NCBI GenBank assembly: GCA_038093975.1
Contig: JBBPTG010000134.1
Coordinates: 1 to 64,000 of the forward strand
Reading direction: 5' to 3'
Origin: Chalciporus piperatus
Taxonomy: Eukaryota > Basidiomycota > Agaricomycetes > Boletales > Boletaceae
Length of the DNA stretch: 64,000 bases
Below, piece after piece: positions 33,349 through 44,699 of this stretch. Numbering within the stretch: position 1 is the stretch's first letter; the number at the start of each line of letters is the position of its first letter. A program made the position numbers and the translations under genes. The notes under the pieces are model-generated. The model was not told the DNA's origin. It searched no databases and saw only the letters and a program-made list of their open reading frames with translations.

Positions 33349-35152
33349 TCATATACTGGAGTCGGATCTAGGAGTCCTACATGCTTCCCGCTCCTCGACG
33401 CGTGTCGGTGACACCTTGATCTCGAGCGTCTCAAGGGGACACTGTGACCGAGATAAGAACGACTCAAACTCCTCATCCGGCCAGCGTTGGTTCTCCGGCA
33501 ACGCGACTTCCAAACGGGTCAAGCTGGGAAATGTCACCGCGCCCAAAAGATCGCAAAAGTTACCTTCGGCGATGCAGATATTTAGCGAACGAAGTATGGG
33601 ATGGCTGGTAGGGGATCGAGGGTGTTCAGGCCTGCCAAAGACAGCAATGTCCATGGTGGGGATGACAAGATCTTCGAGGTTCGGACAAAGTGCGAGGACA
33701 CGGAAGACAAGGGATTCATAAGCCGCGTTTATCCTGATGTGTGTTAGAGCTGTCCACCCTGGGTTGAGGACCGTGAAGAGCTGATCGGTGCCATCGTACT
33801 CCATATAGGAATGAATTTGCATGTTCAAGATACGGTGCTGTTGTTCTTCGGGCAGTGGGTACTTGAGAACGAAAATATCCTCAGGGACATGATAAGGGCG
33901 AGGATACGCAGCGTCAGAGCGAAAATTGCTACGGACATGGATATAGCGCAAGTTGGGGAGCGTCAGCGTGTGGAGAGGTGGATTATACCACGCAACCGTG
34001 ACAGCAATATCTAGCAGACGGAGTTTCGGATGGGTGAATGGACTCGGAACTGAGCCCTTGCGAAAGAAAAATTCAACAGGAAAGAAGACAAGGTGATCGA
34101 GGTTGGGACACGTCTTCAGGAGCGTCAAGAACATGAAATCCCCAATACTATTACCATATGTTTCATGTTCGAGAACCAATGCAAGACGTGTAATATTCGT
34201 CCACCCTGGATTGGGGATGGGAAAATGCTTCACGCCGAGGCTCCAAGCGTGAATGGAGAGGGTGTGGAAGCGAGGTTGTTGCTGAGTGATTGATAACGCC
34301 TGGCTTAGTATTACAGCGTTGATGTTTTCAACGAGGGAGAGGCGCTCCAGGATCGGAAGGTCACTTAGCAACAGGCCACTGCGATAGGTCTCGCGAATCA
34401 CGCCGAAATCGATGACGAGATTTTTGAGCCGGCTGGTGTAAACTTGTAGCAAGTCTAAGACCGCATTCGCTGGGTTCGGGTCTGAAGTCAAGTGAACCCC
34501 TAGTGAAAGTGGGAGGCCCTTTGCCTTCTTGAGCCAGCTATGACAGGAGGACAGTTGTTCAGGTCGCAATGTGCTCTTGATGACCAATGAACTCCAGAGT
34601 CTCGATGTATTGAGCGCGACCTCTCGCCAACTCCTACAGATCCACGTTAGGAGAAGCGGTGCAGCCCACACGGTTGGCTTGTTGTGCGTCTCCGAGGGCA
34701 AGCAGTGAACGAAGATGTCCTCGAGTACATCCGATGGTAGGCGGCGGACGCAAGACATCAAACCTTCGTGCATCGTCATTGAGGATACAGTCCGCTTGCG
34801 CTGCTCGCGGAACCGCTCGAGGACGATTGCTGCTTGTTCGATGATGGCATCAATGTCGTCAATCTGTGCCTTTCTTTCGGAGATGATGCCGTCAATGGTG
34901 GGGAATTCCCGACGCGAGGCGATGTAGTTTTCGTTCGAGAACTTAGAATATTGGGTGTCGAGACATGGAAGCTACAATCATCGTCAACATTTTGGTGGTT
35001 GGCACGCGGACGAGATGTGGAAGCTTACAACTTCATCAGGGTAAGGTAACGCTTGAACCTGATGCCCTGTGTCAGCCGTTTTCAACTAAAGTGCATTGCA
35101 AACTCACCCTTTGGATTACCTCTGAAACAGAGATTTTTGTATTCGAGTCCAT
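33349..35152 (-). CDS. F-box/LRR protein C (C-terminus altered)
   Basis: Third close paralogue. It starts at 35152 (MDSNTKISVSEVIQR) with the same two short exons, then the coiled coil, F-box (CVRRLPSDVLEDIFVHCLPS) and LTWICRSWREVALNTSRLWS, followed by leucine-rich repeats with NPGWTNITRLALVLE and NPGWTALTHI. After LETLEIKVSPTRVEEREA the frame departs from paralogues A and B and ends CRTPRSDSSI, so the last 25 or so residues (including the shared YSWSR end) are lost through a small deletion or frameshift. It may still make a protein. It pairs with HUN relic C. Confidence 0.78.
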
Positions 35153-35199
35153 GCTCCTGATTTTGAATGTTATGGTCTCCACCAGGTGTACCCCTATAA

Positions 35200-35590
35200 G
35201 TTGCTGAAGGTTCAAACATTCGGCATCAGCCGCCGGTTCAAACCGGCCCGCGTTCTCTCCCGCTTGCGGCTGCCAACGTCCACTCCAGTTCTTGCTAAAC
35301 CACTCATCAGCGCGAGCGAAGGTGAAGAGACTCATGATGACCAATGGAAGTCGACAAAGAAGAAGGTATATGAGACGATGCCAATAATCCCACGTGGGAC
35401 TCAACTGTTTACAGAAGAAGCATCCGAAATCGGGGTACTACGACTCCAATGGAAATTGAACATCGACAATCGAACACACTTTCAAGTTGCCCAGATGAAA
35501 CAGCAAGGTTTCTACGTGTCGTCACCTTCCTCTATCTCTGTCGCTGGCCGCGAAGGCGAGTGTCATTTCAAGTTATGTAAGTACTAACTT
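35200..35590 (+). pseudogene. HUN (Hpc2/ubinuclein-like) domain gene, relic C
   Basis: Encodes SRRFKPARVLSRLRLP, then PLISASEGEETHDDQW. Across a GT/AG intron (gtatatgag to tgtttacag) it reads EIGVLRLQWKLNIDNRTHFQ and QMKQQGFYVSS. The YYDxxDPFIDDSEL core has been replaced and the frame after GFYVSS departs from the GEV ending. It lies head-to-head with F-box C (start 35152). Confidence 0.65.
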
Positions 35591-35833
35591 GAAGTACCAG
35601 CCTCCAGCCGTTGTGGTGACAGCTGAGTTTCAAGCCATCAGTGCAGATACATCAACGTAGTACATCCACCGTCAACATCGAACTTCTAAGTAAGTCATTT
35701 CGTTTGCCCGGGCCCCACTGACATGACCTGGGGATGGGTGAACGCTTGAATGAGTGTCTTCATCGGAATCATCCGATTGAGACCCCTACTCTCCCCATGA
35801 ATTCACATCACCTAGGAATACCTTGCATCAGCC

Positions 35834-37616
35834 CTACAGCCTTGCCGCAGCCCCGCACCTCGTTCGCCAGCGTTCCTCCGCATCGCCCCATATCCATGCC
35901 GATCCACTCTGCCACTCCCAAGCATCTTCGATCGCCTTCCTCACAAAGTCGAGCTCCTCTGGGCTGCCATGCTCAGGCACAGACCCATCGTCAGAGATAA
36001 GATTGAAAGAATAATGACGACCGATATCCTGGGACCGTTGGACGACGCTGTTGGCAAACGGTAGGCGGACTTCCTCGTACGTCTTCAGTGCTTCGGTTAC
36101 ATTCTTTGCATGTGTCAGCTCGTGCGTCAAGAGACGTCCGAGAACGAATGCGTCCTGGTGGTTTGTACATCAATACGTCGCTGACGTTCAAAGCATGTGC
36201 TGATTGAGTGCAACGCATACCTCCATCGCTTGCCCGGCACCAGCTCCAAAGTGTGGCTCCATAGCATGTGCCTATGGGATCGTTTGATCTGCTTTCCGGG
36301 TCAATCAAACTACTAGGTGCACTTACCGCGTCTCCTAGCAAGACTACTTTGCCGTGCACGTAATGAGGTAATGGTCGGAGGGAATGGAGAGCCCATCTAG
36401 AAGGCTGTTTGACGCACTGCATAGGTGTCATGATAGTTAACTTAGACGACGAAACGTGGTTACTCACCTCTGCCAAAGCTCTCGCACTAGGTTCCCAGTC
36501 TTCGTACAGGTTCAACACTTCTTCTTCCGAAACGTCAGTTACCCAGTGGCCCTCGAATCGTGTCCCAAAAGCCTCGTAGTTGTGCTTGAATATGACGACA
36601 TTGAGAAGTCTTCCTTGAGAGATAGGGTACGCAACGATGTGCTGCGGGTCCTGGTCAGTTACCGTAGATGTGAGAGGAATTCATACCATTAGCCCGTACT
36701 TTATTCTTTCCGAGATGCTGGCCAAGACTGAGTACACCACCCGCCACAGGTTGGACAAAATGAACTCACTAACGTCAGTGAAGTCGGTGGCTCGACATCC
36801 GGGAACTCCTTCCGAAGCTTCGCAGTCGGAACCAAATTCCTATAAACCAAGGTGCCGGTAAACAGGGGTTCGATGCAATCCAGCAACTTCTTCCGAGTGT
36901 CATCGTCCCGACTCAATGAAGCGAGTTTCTGACACATCTCTCTGCGTGTCACCGAACGAATACCGTCAGCCCCTACCAACACATCCGTGACGGCAGTAGA
37001 TCCATCGGAGAAGTACAGCGTTATAGCTCCAGAGCTAGGATTGACGTCATAGAATTCAAGTCTTTTGGAGGTATGGATTTTGCAAGAGGGAGGAATCTGT
37101 TGTAGAAGAAAGTTCACCATGTCTTTTCTGTGGACCGTTAGGGAACCGCCTGTCAGATGTATGAATGAAAACCTAGTACGATTATCAACGCACTCCCTTA
37201 CGTTTTAACTTCCTCGAGAACCATTGATACCCATCTGCTTGATCGGATTTTCTGAAATTAGGGCCTATGTTTCAATGCGTGAACATTGCGAAAATAAATG
37301 GAAGACGTCAGAGCTTGAGTGGACGAACCTGAATTCTCTTGCGGAGGTCCTATAGCCATCTTAACGAGTTCTTCGTACAGGCCAAGTTCTTTCATAACGT
37401 CCATCGTCCTCCCGAAAAAGGCTATTCCGGCACCAACTGTTGTGATCGTTGCGCCTGTTTCGAAAATCTCGACTGGGAGCGAACCATACTTTCCGATGAC
37501 CAAGGCGAGTGTCAACCCTCCTATACCTCCACCACTACGACAACATTATTCCGGACGAGACCTCGCGATAAGGAGCTGGCAACTCACCAGATAGATACTC
37601 GGAACGTCGACTTCAT
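35834..37616 (-). CDS. FAD-dependent monooxygenase (salicylate hydroxylase-like)
   Basis: Group A flavoprotein hydroxylase. Exon 1 (MKSTFRVSI, from 37616) joins a Rossmann dinucleotide motif split by the intron (CGGGIGGLTLALVIGKYG, GxGxxG). The expected acid after strand 2 is in VEIFETGA. Later come KDMVNFLLQQI, the DG motif (LVGADGIRSVTRREM), ISQGRLLNVVIFKHN, and the second FAD motif GKVVLLGDA followed, after an intron, by AHAMEPHFGAGAGQAMEDA (GDAAHxxxPxxGxG). The C-terminal helix region is RLPFANSVVQRSQDIGR. About eight introns; the frame closes at 35834. The substrate cannot be told from sequence; aromatic or terpenoid hydroxylation is typical. Confidence 0.85.
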
Positions 37617-38072
37617 GAGTAGGTCGATTCAAATGTAGTTGCGATGCAGGCAGAAGAGAAGAGGACCGATGGGAAGCAAGCCAATGGTGTCTCGCACGTC
37701 GCGCTTGCGACTGTGTGCATGGGAATGGAATTCGCACTCCTGTCAGTGTCCGAGAATAATGCTACCGTTCTGAGCTTTGTAACGAGGATTAGCTGTGACC
37801 CTCATCATATGACATATCCCATGTAATCCTGACCACCTAACTATGCTTGAGAGAAGAAGGTGGAAGTTGGCTCTCGGACGAAAGGCGGTTGTGAACGTTT
37901 GACTTTGAGCGTACTGTTCCACAAGACATGCCTTGTTAGGATGCTTTACGTAACGGGTCGGCAACCCACGCCGCCATTGCAACTTGACACTGACCAACCA
38001 TTTATGTTGCTGAACATAGCGACCAACAGCAACAAGGTTTGGTGACGAGCCCAGTTTTCTGAAACGATTTCA
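37617..38072. other. divergent intergenic region
   Basis: Upstream of the monooxygenase (-) and METTL16 (+). No TATA box or gene noticed. Confidence 0.4.
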
Positions 38073-39914
38073 ATGCATCCACGAAACCCATACTCTCAGC
38101 CACCCGATTTTGTGGGGCTTGCCAGGCGTTATCCACCTCTCCGACCATAGTATGTTTTTCGACTTCTTGGTACCCCTGTTCAGCGCGTTAATCGTGATTG
38201 GAGTGTATTTTTGACGCACACAGGACCCGCAATTGATTTCAAGAGCACCCTGGCACAGAGGTCAGGCACATCACACTCTTCACGGCTGGTGCTTAGTGAG
38301 TAAAGAGACTGTTGACAGAAGCCTTGCTTTACCTAGACTTTAATATCAGCCTTACTCTTCCCGACGACCGACTGTGTCCTCCTGTAAGTTGCTTGCTCGA
38401 TGAACGCGTATTCCAGTGACTGGTGCACTCGTTTTAGGTGCCAAATCGGTGAGCATTAGCCCCGAGGGTCAAAGGCATGCGCGCTAACAATACATCTTAG
38501 GCTGAACTATGTACTTTGGATACAAGACATCGTGAAGATGATCTCTACCAGCGGTGAAGTTGTGCGAGGTATCGACATGTACGTCTTTCTGGATTCGGGA
38601 AACATGTTGTTTCCTCATTCAACGATAAGAGGTGTTGGAGCCTCCGCTATTTACCCTCTGCTCGCGTGCCGCCTGGAGCCAAATTGGTACATTGTTGCTA
38701 CCGGTATGGATTCATATATGTATGCGTCCGGGGCAGTGCTAAGTCAGCTTCAAGATATTGATACTGGTTCGCTGGCATCGGCTCGGCAAAATATCGAGAG
38801 CAATGGCCTCTCGGATAAAATTGCTATCGTTGAGGTATCCTCCCAAAGCTCTATTTTACAACCCTTAGAAAGAAATCCCCTGACACAGTATGCCCTCTCC
38901 GACGAAGAGTTCCTCTGAGGCTGATGCATGCTAGGTTTCATTTCACGATGTGCAATCCGCCATTCTACGCAAGTGTGGAGGAGGTTACGCAATCAATGGA
39001 AGCAAAGGAATACGGACCAAGCGCGGTGCGTATTTGATCTGGCCCATGAGAAATACACCCTAACCCCCTCAAGGTGTGCACGGGTGCTGAGAACGAGATG
39101 ATCACACCAGGAGGAGAAATTTCGTTTATCTCCCGTATATTTACAGAAAGTTTGCAGCATCGAACGCGTTGCAGGTCAGGCAACCTAAGTTGAAGTTTGT
39201 GACATTTGGTTGACCTAGACAAAAGGTGGTACACCTCGATGGTCGGCAAGATGTCTTCTCTCCCTTCGTTAGTAGACCTTCTGCGTGAACATAATGTAAG
39301 GTCTCCATACACCTCCCGTTATGCGACCCACATTATTGGAACTAGGTCGACAACTATGCGATCACAGAATTTGTTCAAGGACAAACGCGACGGTGGGCAA
39401 TAGCTTGGAGCTTTGGCACAAGCCGTCTTCCGGATGTGAGTAAATCACTCAATTTGTTGTACCACCTTGAAGACATGTCTTGCAGTGTTACGCTCGCATC
39501 ACCAATGCCGCGCTACAGAACATCATGCCTTCTCGGACGACACTCTACCAACAAATATCAAATGTTGGATCATTGGAGACCCTGCGTAACGTCCTACGTG
39601 AAGTCCTTTTAGCGATAGAAGGCGTTCATGTAGAGTGGGACCTTAGCGCCTTCTCTGCTCTTGTGAAGGCGAGAGAGATCACTTGGACCCGGTCCGCACG
39701 CAGGAGGAAAGCTCCACGCCCCCCGCTACCGGCTAATTCGGAGGGCTTAATCATCTTGGAATGTCGCGTCTGTTGCACGGACGGCGCGCATCCTATAGGT
39801 GAGAAGCAGAAACCTACAGATCTCCATCTAGAGTATCAGTGGATTGATGGAAGGGATCGCGGAATTTTCGAGAGTTTTGTTAGTCACATTAATCGCAAAA
39901 TCACCGTCGTGTGA
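38073..39914 (+). CDS. METTL16: METTL16-type RNA N6-adenosine methyltransferase
   Basis: Orthologue of METTL16/Mtl16, which methylates U6 snRNA. It begins MHPRNPYSQPPDFVGLARRY. The second exon starts after ttggag near 38208 and reads VFLTHTGPAIDFKSTLAQR, and the third starts after aaagag near 38312 with LLTEALLYLDFNISLTLP. DDRLCPP then joins VPNRLNYVLWIQDIV, all typical of the family. The SAM-binding part has GIDIGVGASAIYPLLACRL and ATDIDTGSLASARQNI. The catalytic motif is CNPPFY (NPPF class). After it come EMITPGGEISFISRIF and KRWYTSMVGKMSSLPSLVDL. The tail ends HINRKITVV at 39914. About nine introns; with these acceptors no frame break remains. Confidence 0.88.
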
Positions 39915-39939
39915 CTAGGAACATGAAGGTGACGGGTTG

Positions 39940-40236
39940 TCAATCTACTATTGCTTTCTTCAGCAGGCTGATCATCGTTTCGTATCGGTGTTCCATCTGG
40001 TCTGATCCCGCCGCTCCACTGCTAAAGACAACAGCTTGCAAATTCGTCCGCAGCGTCGATCGCGACCTTGACGTTGTAGAACTTGGCAGGAGGTCGACGA
40101 TCTCTTCGCCCGTTTTGGCATTTTCGTACTTGTGGTACAGAAACCCCTCACATGCCTGTCTACAATATAAGTGAGGTCTAAGGACCAAAAAATGATCGAG
40201 TCGCGACTGCGAAGCGGTTAGCGAGACGAGAAACAA
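39940..40236 (-). CDS. hypothetical small ORF
   Basis: A 98-codon frame with ATG at 40236, ending SLLKKAIVD. No motif is recognised and no paralogue is seen in the window. Part of it (ACEGFLYHKYENAKTGEEIVDLL) looks protein-like, so it could be the last exon of a lost gene. Low confidence. Confidence 0.25.
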   Translation of the reverse strand: MFLVSLTASQSRLDHFLVLRPHLYCRQACEGFLYHKYENAKTGEEIVDLLPSSTTSRSRSTLRTNLQAVVFSSGAAGSDQMEHRYETMISLLKKAIVD

Positions 40237-40482
40237 GTGCCACCCAAGTCGACCTTACCTAGGTATTGAGCTTTAGTTCATCACACGCAAGTTGAACATA
40301 CAGTCAATATTCTCAATTCAACATAGAAGGTCAATACAAATGATCAAAAACATGAAGGAGTGGGGAGGGCGAGATTACAAAATTAATCTAGCTAATCGTA
40401 TCAAGTTGTCTGGGCCCTGGATGTCAAGGCCGTCAGTTGCGCGGAGGAGAGGGAAAAAACAAGACGGACATAAACGACAAGT

Positions 40483-42205
40483 CTAGTAAGAGTCTGAAGC
40501 CTTGACCGGGTAGAGGTAGGCGTTGGGAAAGTGCGCCTTGATACACTCGTCAAATAGCCAGTAGAAGGGCGTGGCGTACGAGACATCGGTGGAATCTCCC
40601 TTGCCGGCACCACCAGTAAGGAGGCCGACGATACGTCCCTCGCCGTCAGCGATGATGGAGCCGGAATCACCCGGGGCGGAGAAGGCGGAGCAGGGGCCGA
40701 ACGTGGGGCCGTGTTTGATACTGTACGGGTAGATGGGCAGCTCCATGGACGTCCTGTGAGTGCCGTCCTCGAAGTATTCGCGGACGAAAGACATGATGCC
40801 GGTAGCGCGACCGATGGTCACGCCCGTCCTGTTACCGTTCTTGAAAACTATGAGACACTCTTCGCCGTTCGCGTCGACCATTGTTGGGTTGCGCAGCTCG
40901 TTGTCCTTCATGACGTCCCGAAGCTGCAAGATGCGGTCATGCGGACAATTGGAGAGGGCTTGGTCCTTGGGGTTGGGGAACATCTTCCGCATAAAGTCGA
41001 AAGCCGAAATCTTGGTGCCTGGATATAATAGTTAGACTAGACAACCCTAGTGAGATAGATCGAAACCTACCTAGATCGATCACATTGCCCTTGAAGCCCT
41101 CCCAGTCGATCCTCTCGTCGTGGAGCTCGATGAGAGCCCAGTCCTCAGTGAAGCGTTTGGGGCCGGTACCGACGGAAATAGGAGGGGAGAGGGCGATATG
41201 GCCCAGGGCGCGCCGGCTCTCTGCGCTCCAGTGCTTCGTGAACTCACTATGAAACTCGTCTAGGGTGTCGATTCCCTCCTCCGCTTCCTTCAACAGACCC
41301 TTCAAGATAATCCTCTTCCGCTCGTCGCCGATGTCGTGGGCCTCGCCGGCCTCCACCTCCAAACTCTCAAGCTGGTCTTTGTAGTCGTCGACATCAAAGT
41401 TGTTGGACCAGATCCCGTCCATGATGGATTCGAGTACTTCCTGGAATGCTTTGCTGCCGAGGAGGAGGACATGACGAGCGGTCAGTCTGGCCTTCTTGTG
41501 TGGGTAGAGCTCGTTATCCCCTGTATGCGGCGGAATAACGACATGCCGGGCCGTAAGGACGAAAACGCTCTTGCTTTCGCCGCCTTCGCAGATGTAGATA
41601 CCTCCAGTGCCCTCACAGTGAGGAGTGGTTCGGGCAGCGATATGCAGACCGAGTGTGGGAGTGAGTGGAGTGCGCATTTCGGCGGATGACTTGACATAGG
41701 GCGATGATGCGATTCTGCGGACGTAGTAATCCAAGAGCTGCGGACCAGCCGACCGGGTGAAGAGCGACTCCCGGAACGCGACCTCGACGTCATTGAGCTC
41801 AAACCCTTCAAGAAGTTTCTTGCAACCGACGGCCGTGACCTCAGCGTCCTTGCGGGAGAGAGAGTCGGGCTTTACGCCCACCCAAAGAAAAACGGGACCG
41901 GGGATCTCGCCAACCTCGGCGAAGCGGGTAACGTCGATAGACGTCCACTTTAGGTTAACAGAATCAAGGTACTCAAGGACCTGTGGGCCTAGTTCGTCCC
42001 ACACGTCTGCGATTGGGTGTTTGCAAATTGGCCTAGCCTCCTTCGGGACCCCCCAAGAACGGGGCCTCTTCCACCGTGCCCCCGTATGGTAGACTGAGAT
42101 GGGTGTGGAGGGCAAGCCATTGTAGTCAGCGCGAGTCTCAAAATCGGAGTCGGAGAGCCGGGGAATATGACGGACAACATTGTCTGCGACGTCCTCAGAA
42201 GCCAT
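40483..42205 (-). CDS. trypsin-fold serine protease-like protein
   Basis: Two exons (41071-42205 and 40483-41018) join as GNVIDL/GTKISAF. A chymotrypsin-like triad is visible: His in VFVLTARHVVIPP (about residue 220), Asp in FTEDWALIELHD (about residue 360) and Ser in SAPGDSGSIIADGEGRIVGL (GDSGS, in exon 2). The about 200-residue N-terminal part (SDSDFETRADYNG, PGPVFLWVGVKPDSLS) is specific to a basidiomycete group of unknown role. A helical insertion of about 100 residues (QEVLESIMDGIWSNNF, EEGIDTLDEFHSEFTKHW) lies between His and Asp. No signal peptide, so probably intracellular. A 3' copy lies at 31937-32330. All triad residues are present; activity is inferred. Confidence 0.78.
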
Positions 42206-42523
42206 GGTGGTAGGAGATTTAGGGCTAGGGGGTTCTACCCCTCTTCATAATACTTTGTCAAACTTCACTCATCAGCATCTTGGAGACTTTCCGACAAAAT
42301 ATTCCTAAACAATCATCCACCGAAACAGAATTAATATAATGCATCTGGATACGCCACGGCGGCTCAAGCAATCCATGAGACGGAGCAAATTATAAGAGAT
42401 GTAATATATCAGCAAAGCAAGCCGTCAGCGCTCAAGATTGGCGCAGAGCTTAAAAATCCTCATCTAACGAGCTAGCGTATCATGTGGGTCAACAGGCGGA
42501 AGGAAACACCTCGACGAAATCGC
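42206..42523. other. no gene seen
   Basis: AT-richer intergenic stretch between two minus-strand genes. Confidence 0.5.
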
Positions 42524-43798
42524 TCACAAAATCCTGCTAGACGTTGCTCCATGTCTTCGGGTCGTGTAATTGATGTGAGCTTTTGCGTAATCCGACACCC
42601 GCTTCTCGAAAAAGTTGGTCTTGCCTTGTATCGAGATCATGTCCATGAAGTCGAACGGGTTCTTGGCGTCATATACTTTTTTGTTCCCGAGCGATACGAG
42701 CAGTCGGTCTGCGACGAATTCGATGTATTGACGCATAAGGTGAGCATTCATCCCGATCAGATCCACTGGCAAGGCGTCTTCGAGCAACGATAAACATACA
42801 TGACGATACTGAGAACAACTTCAACGACATACCGGTCAAAAACTCCTGCTCGATCTTAACCGCCTCCATGATGATGCGCTCAACGACATTCGGATGAGGA
42901 CGTCGCTTGAGGTGGCTGAATAGCAAGCACGCAAAATCGGTATGCATCCCCTCATCGCGACTTATGAGTTCATTGGAGTATGTGAGACCAGGCATAAGCC
43001 CGCGCTTCTTCAACCAAAAAATGGACGCGAATGACCCGGAGAAGAAGATGCCTTCGACAGCTGCAAAGGCGACGAGTCGTTCGGCAAACGTCGAACGTTG
43101 GTCAGAGATCCACCTGAGAGCCCAGTCGGCTTTACGCTTGATACAGGGAATGGTTTCGACTGCGTCGAAGAGATATTCGCGTTGCATTGGATCCTTGATG
43201 TACGTGTCAATGAGAAGAGAGTATGTCTCGGAGTGGATGTTCTCCATCATGATTTGGAAACCGTAGAAGCAGCGTGCTTCTGCAGCTTGGACTTCGTTTG
43301 AGAAACGCTCGACGAGGTTTTCATTTATGATGCCGTCAGAGGCAGCGAAGAAGGCAAGAATATGAGAGATAAAATGACGTTCGTTATTGTTAAGACGGTT
43401 GTTCCAATCACGGATATCATTTGAGAGGTCTATTTCCTCCGCGGTCCAGAAGCACGCTTCAGCTTTCTTATACATTTGCCAGATCTAAGAAGACGGTGAG
43501 TAGCGAAAAAGTGAACTTTTGGATGACATACCTCATGATATTGTATGGGAAAGAGAACGAAACGCCGCTTAGAATGTTTCAATAGTGGTTCTTCACCTAG
43601 ATAACCCATTAATTGGATGGGTGACAGGTGTTCCGGAGCAGCACACGTACACTCGGGCAAATCGACATCACCTACGAACTGGACACGAAGAGGGTGTATA
43701 TCATCTAGACTCGCTTCTAGACTGAGGGACTTGAGAGATGAGGGATACATGTTGATGTCGCCCATTACATGGTCCGATTCAGAACCACTCGACAACAT
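42524..43798 (-). CDS. RNR2: ribonucleotide reductase small subunit (class I, R2)
   Basis: Makes the di-iron tyrosyl radical for dNTP synthesis. Exons: 43651-43798, 43532-43596, one starting near 43486 and ending near 42836, and the last one. Joined, the N-terminus reads [49 protein letters not shown]. Core: [20 protein letters not shown], then ARCFYGFQ (radical Tyr), [40 protein letters not shown] and [15 protein letters not shown]. After the last intron: [20 protein letters not shown], then [20 protein letters not shown]. The usual acidic heptapeptide ending in DxDF, needed to dock on R1, is not visible; the frame ends HGATSSRIL at 42524. Either an exon was missed, there is a frameshift, or the C-terminus is diverged. 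Confidence 0.88.
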
Positions 43799-44204
43799 TG
43801 CAATTACCTATCGGATATGTTTGTCCGTGAATAAAATACGGCCGGCGTTACACACTTATTTGTTGGGTCCAGGATTGCGATTGGGTATGTGAGTTGAGGT
43901 GTGAGTTGAGGTGTTGGGAGAGGGGCAGCAAATGGAAGCAGCGGAGCCGGCCGGAGCGCTGATGTCAGGGGTCTGACTCATACCATTTGTGGCTGTACGG
44001 TACAACTCATCAGCATGCATGTACCCCTCCAGAACGGCATAACCCCCTGCGCGAGTTTGAAAGTGAAAAATATGATACAACAGGACACGGTGATATGGTA
44101 GGCGATGATGTACAATTGAGCCATGAACTGCAGCTGTGAATGTGATCTTTTTTTGTTCTTGCTGGGCGACGAGAGAAGTTGGGCTGGGTGGAGACTGGGA
44201 GCCT

Positions 44205-44699
44205 CTATTGGATTCGAACGCTTTTCCGCTTCCGTCTCCTCAGCGCTGGGTGTTGGTTTGACGGAGGGGCTGCTGGAGGTGGCTCCTCTGGGCGGAAGAA
44301 CTCAGTTTGAGCAAGAGAGTCCAGGACGGTAGCGACAAGGTAACGGCCGAGGACCCCCACCACAGCTCCCGTGATGCATGCCACAGCGCAGAACACGTAG
44401 AAGGGGTATAACGCGACCACAACCCAACGGATGAGAGAAAGCGGGGATAACAGTAGGACGTTCAGCGCAATATCCATCATGAGGATGACGGGTGAAAGGA
44501 TCGTGTAGGCCACGGGCAAGATGAGATATAACGGGGCAGCCAATGTGAGAAGGAGGCGGAGACCGAGGCGGAACAACGAAGATGACCCGGATAAGACTGC
44601 CTGGAGAAGTGGGAGGACCAACATGATTGGAGGTTCAGCCATTGTTGGGGAAGAGATGGCCTCGTTCGCGACAGCACCGTTGGCGGTTAAGGTCGACAT
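44205..44699 (-). CDS. small membrane protein, unknown function
   Basis: 164 residues in one exon from the ATG at 44699. Strongly hydrophobic middle with about four helices (IMLVLPLLQAVLSG, LLTLAAPLYLILPVAYTIL, MMDIALNVLLLSPLSLIRW, VVALYPFYVFCAVACITGAV) and a basic end (RRRKRKSVRIQ). A hairpin-type ER or lipid-droplet protein is possible from the pattern of long hydrophobic stretches, but no family is recognised. Confidence 0.6.
   Translation of the reverse strand: MSTLTANGAVANEAISSPTMAEPPIMLVLPLLQAVLSGSSSLFRLGLRLLLTLAAPLYLILPVAYTILSPVILMMDIALNVLLLSPLSLIRWVVVALYPFYVFCAVACITGAVVGVLGRYLVATVLDSLAQTEFFRPEEPPPAAPPSNQHPALRRRKRKSVRIQ

Noticed and set aside
38140..38152. Premature stop (CCATAG) in METTL16 exon 1
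   Set aside because: A GT donor precedes it (CCATA/gtatgt) and an acceptor at ttggag restores the family sequence, so the gene is not broken there.
43597..43650. Cys-rich insertion ([10 protein letters not shown]) in ribonucleotide reductase R2
   Set aside because: It is an in-frame 54-nt intron with gtacgt and ctag ends; removing it gives the conserved [16 protein letters not shown].
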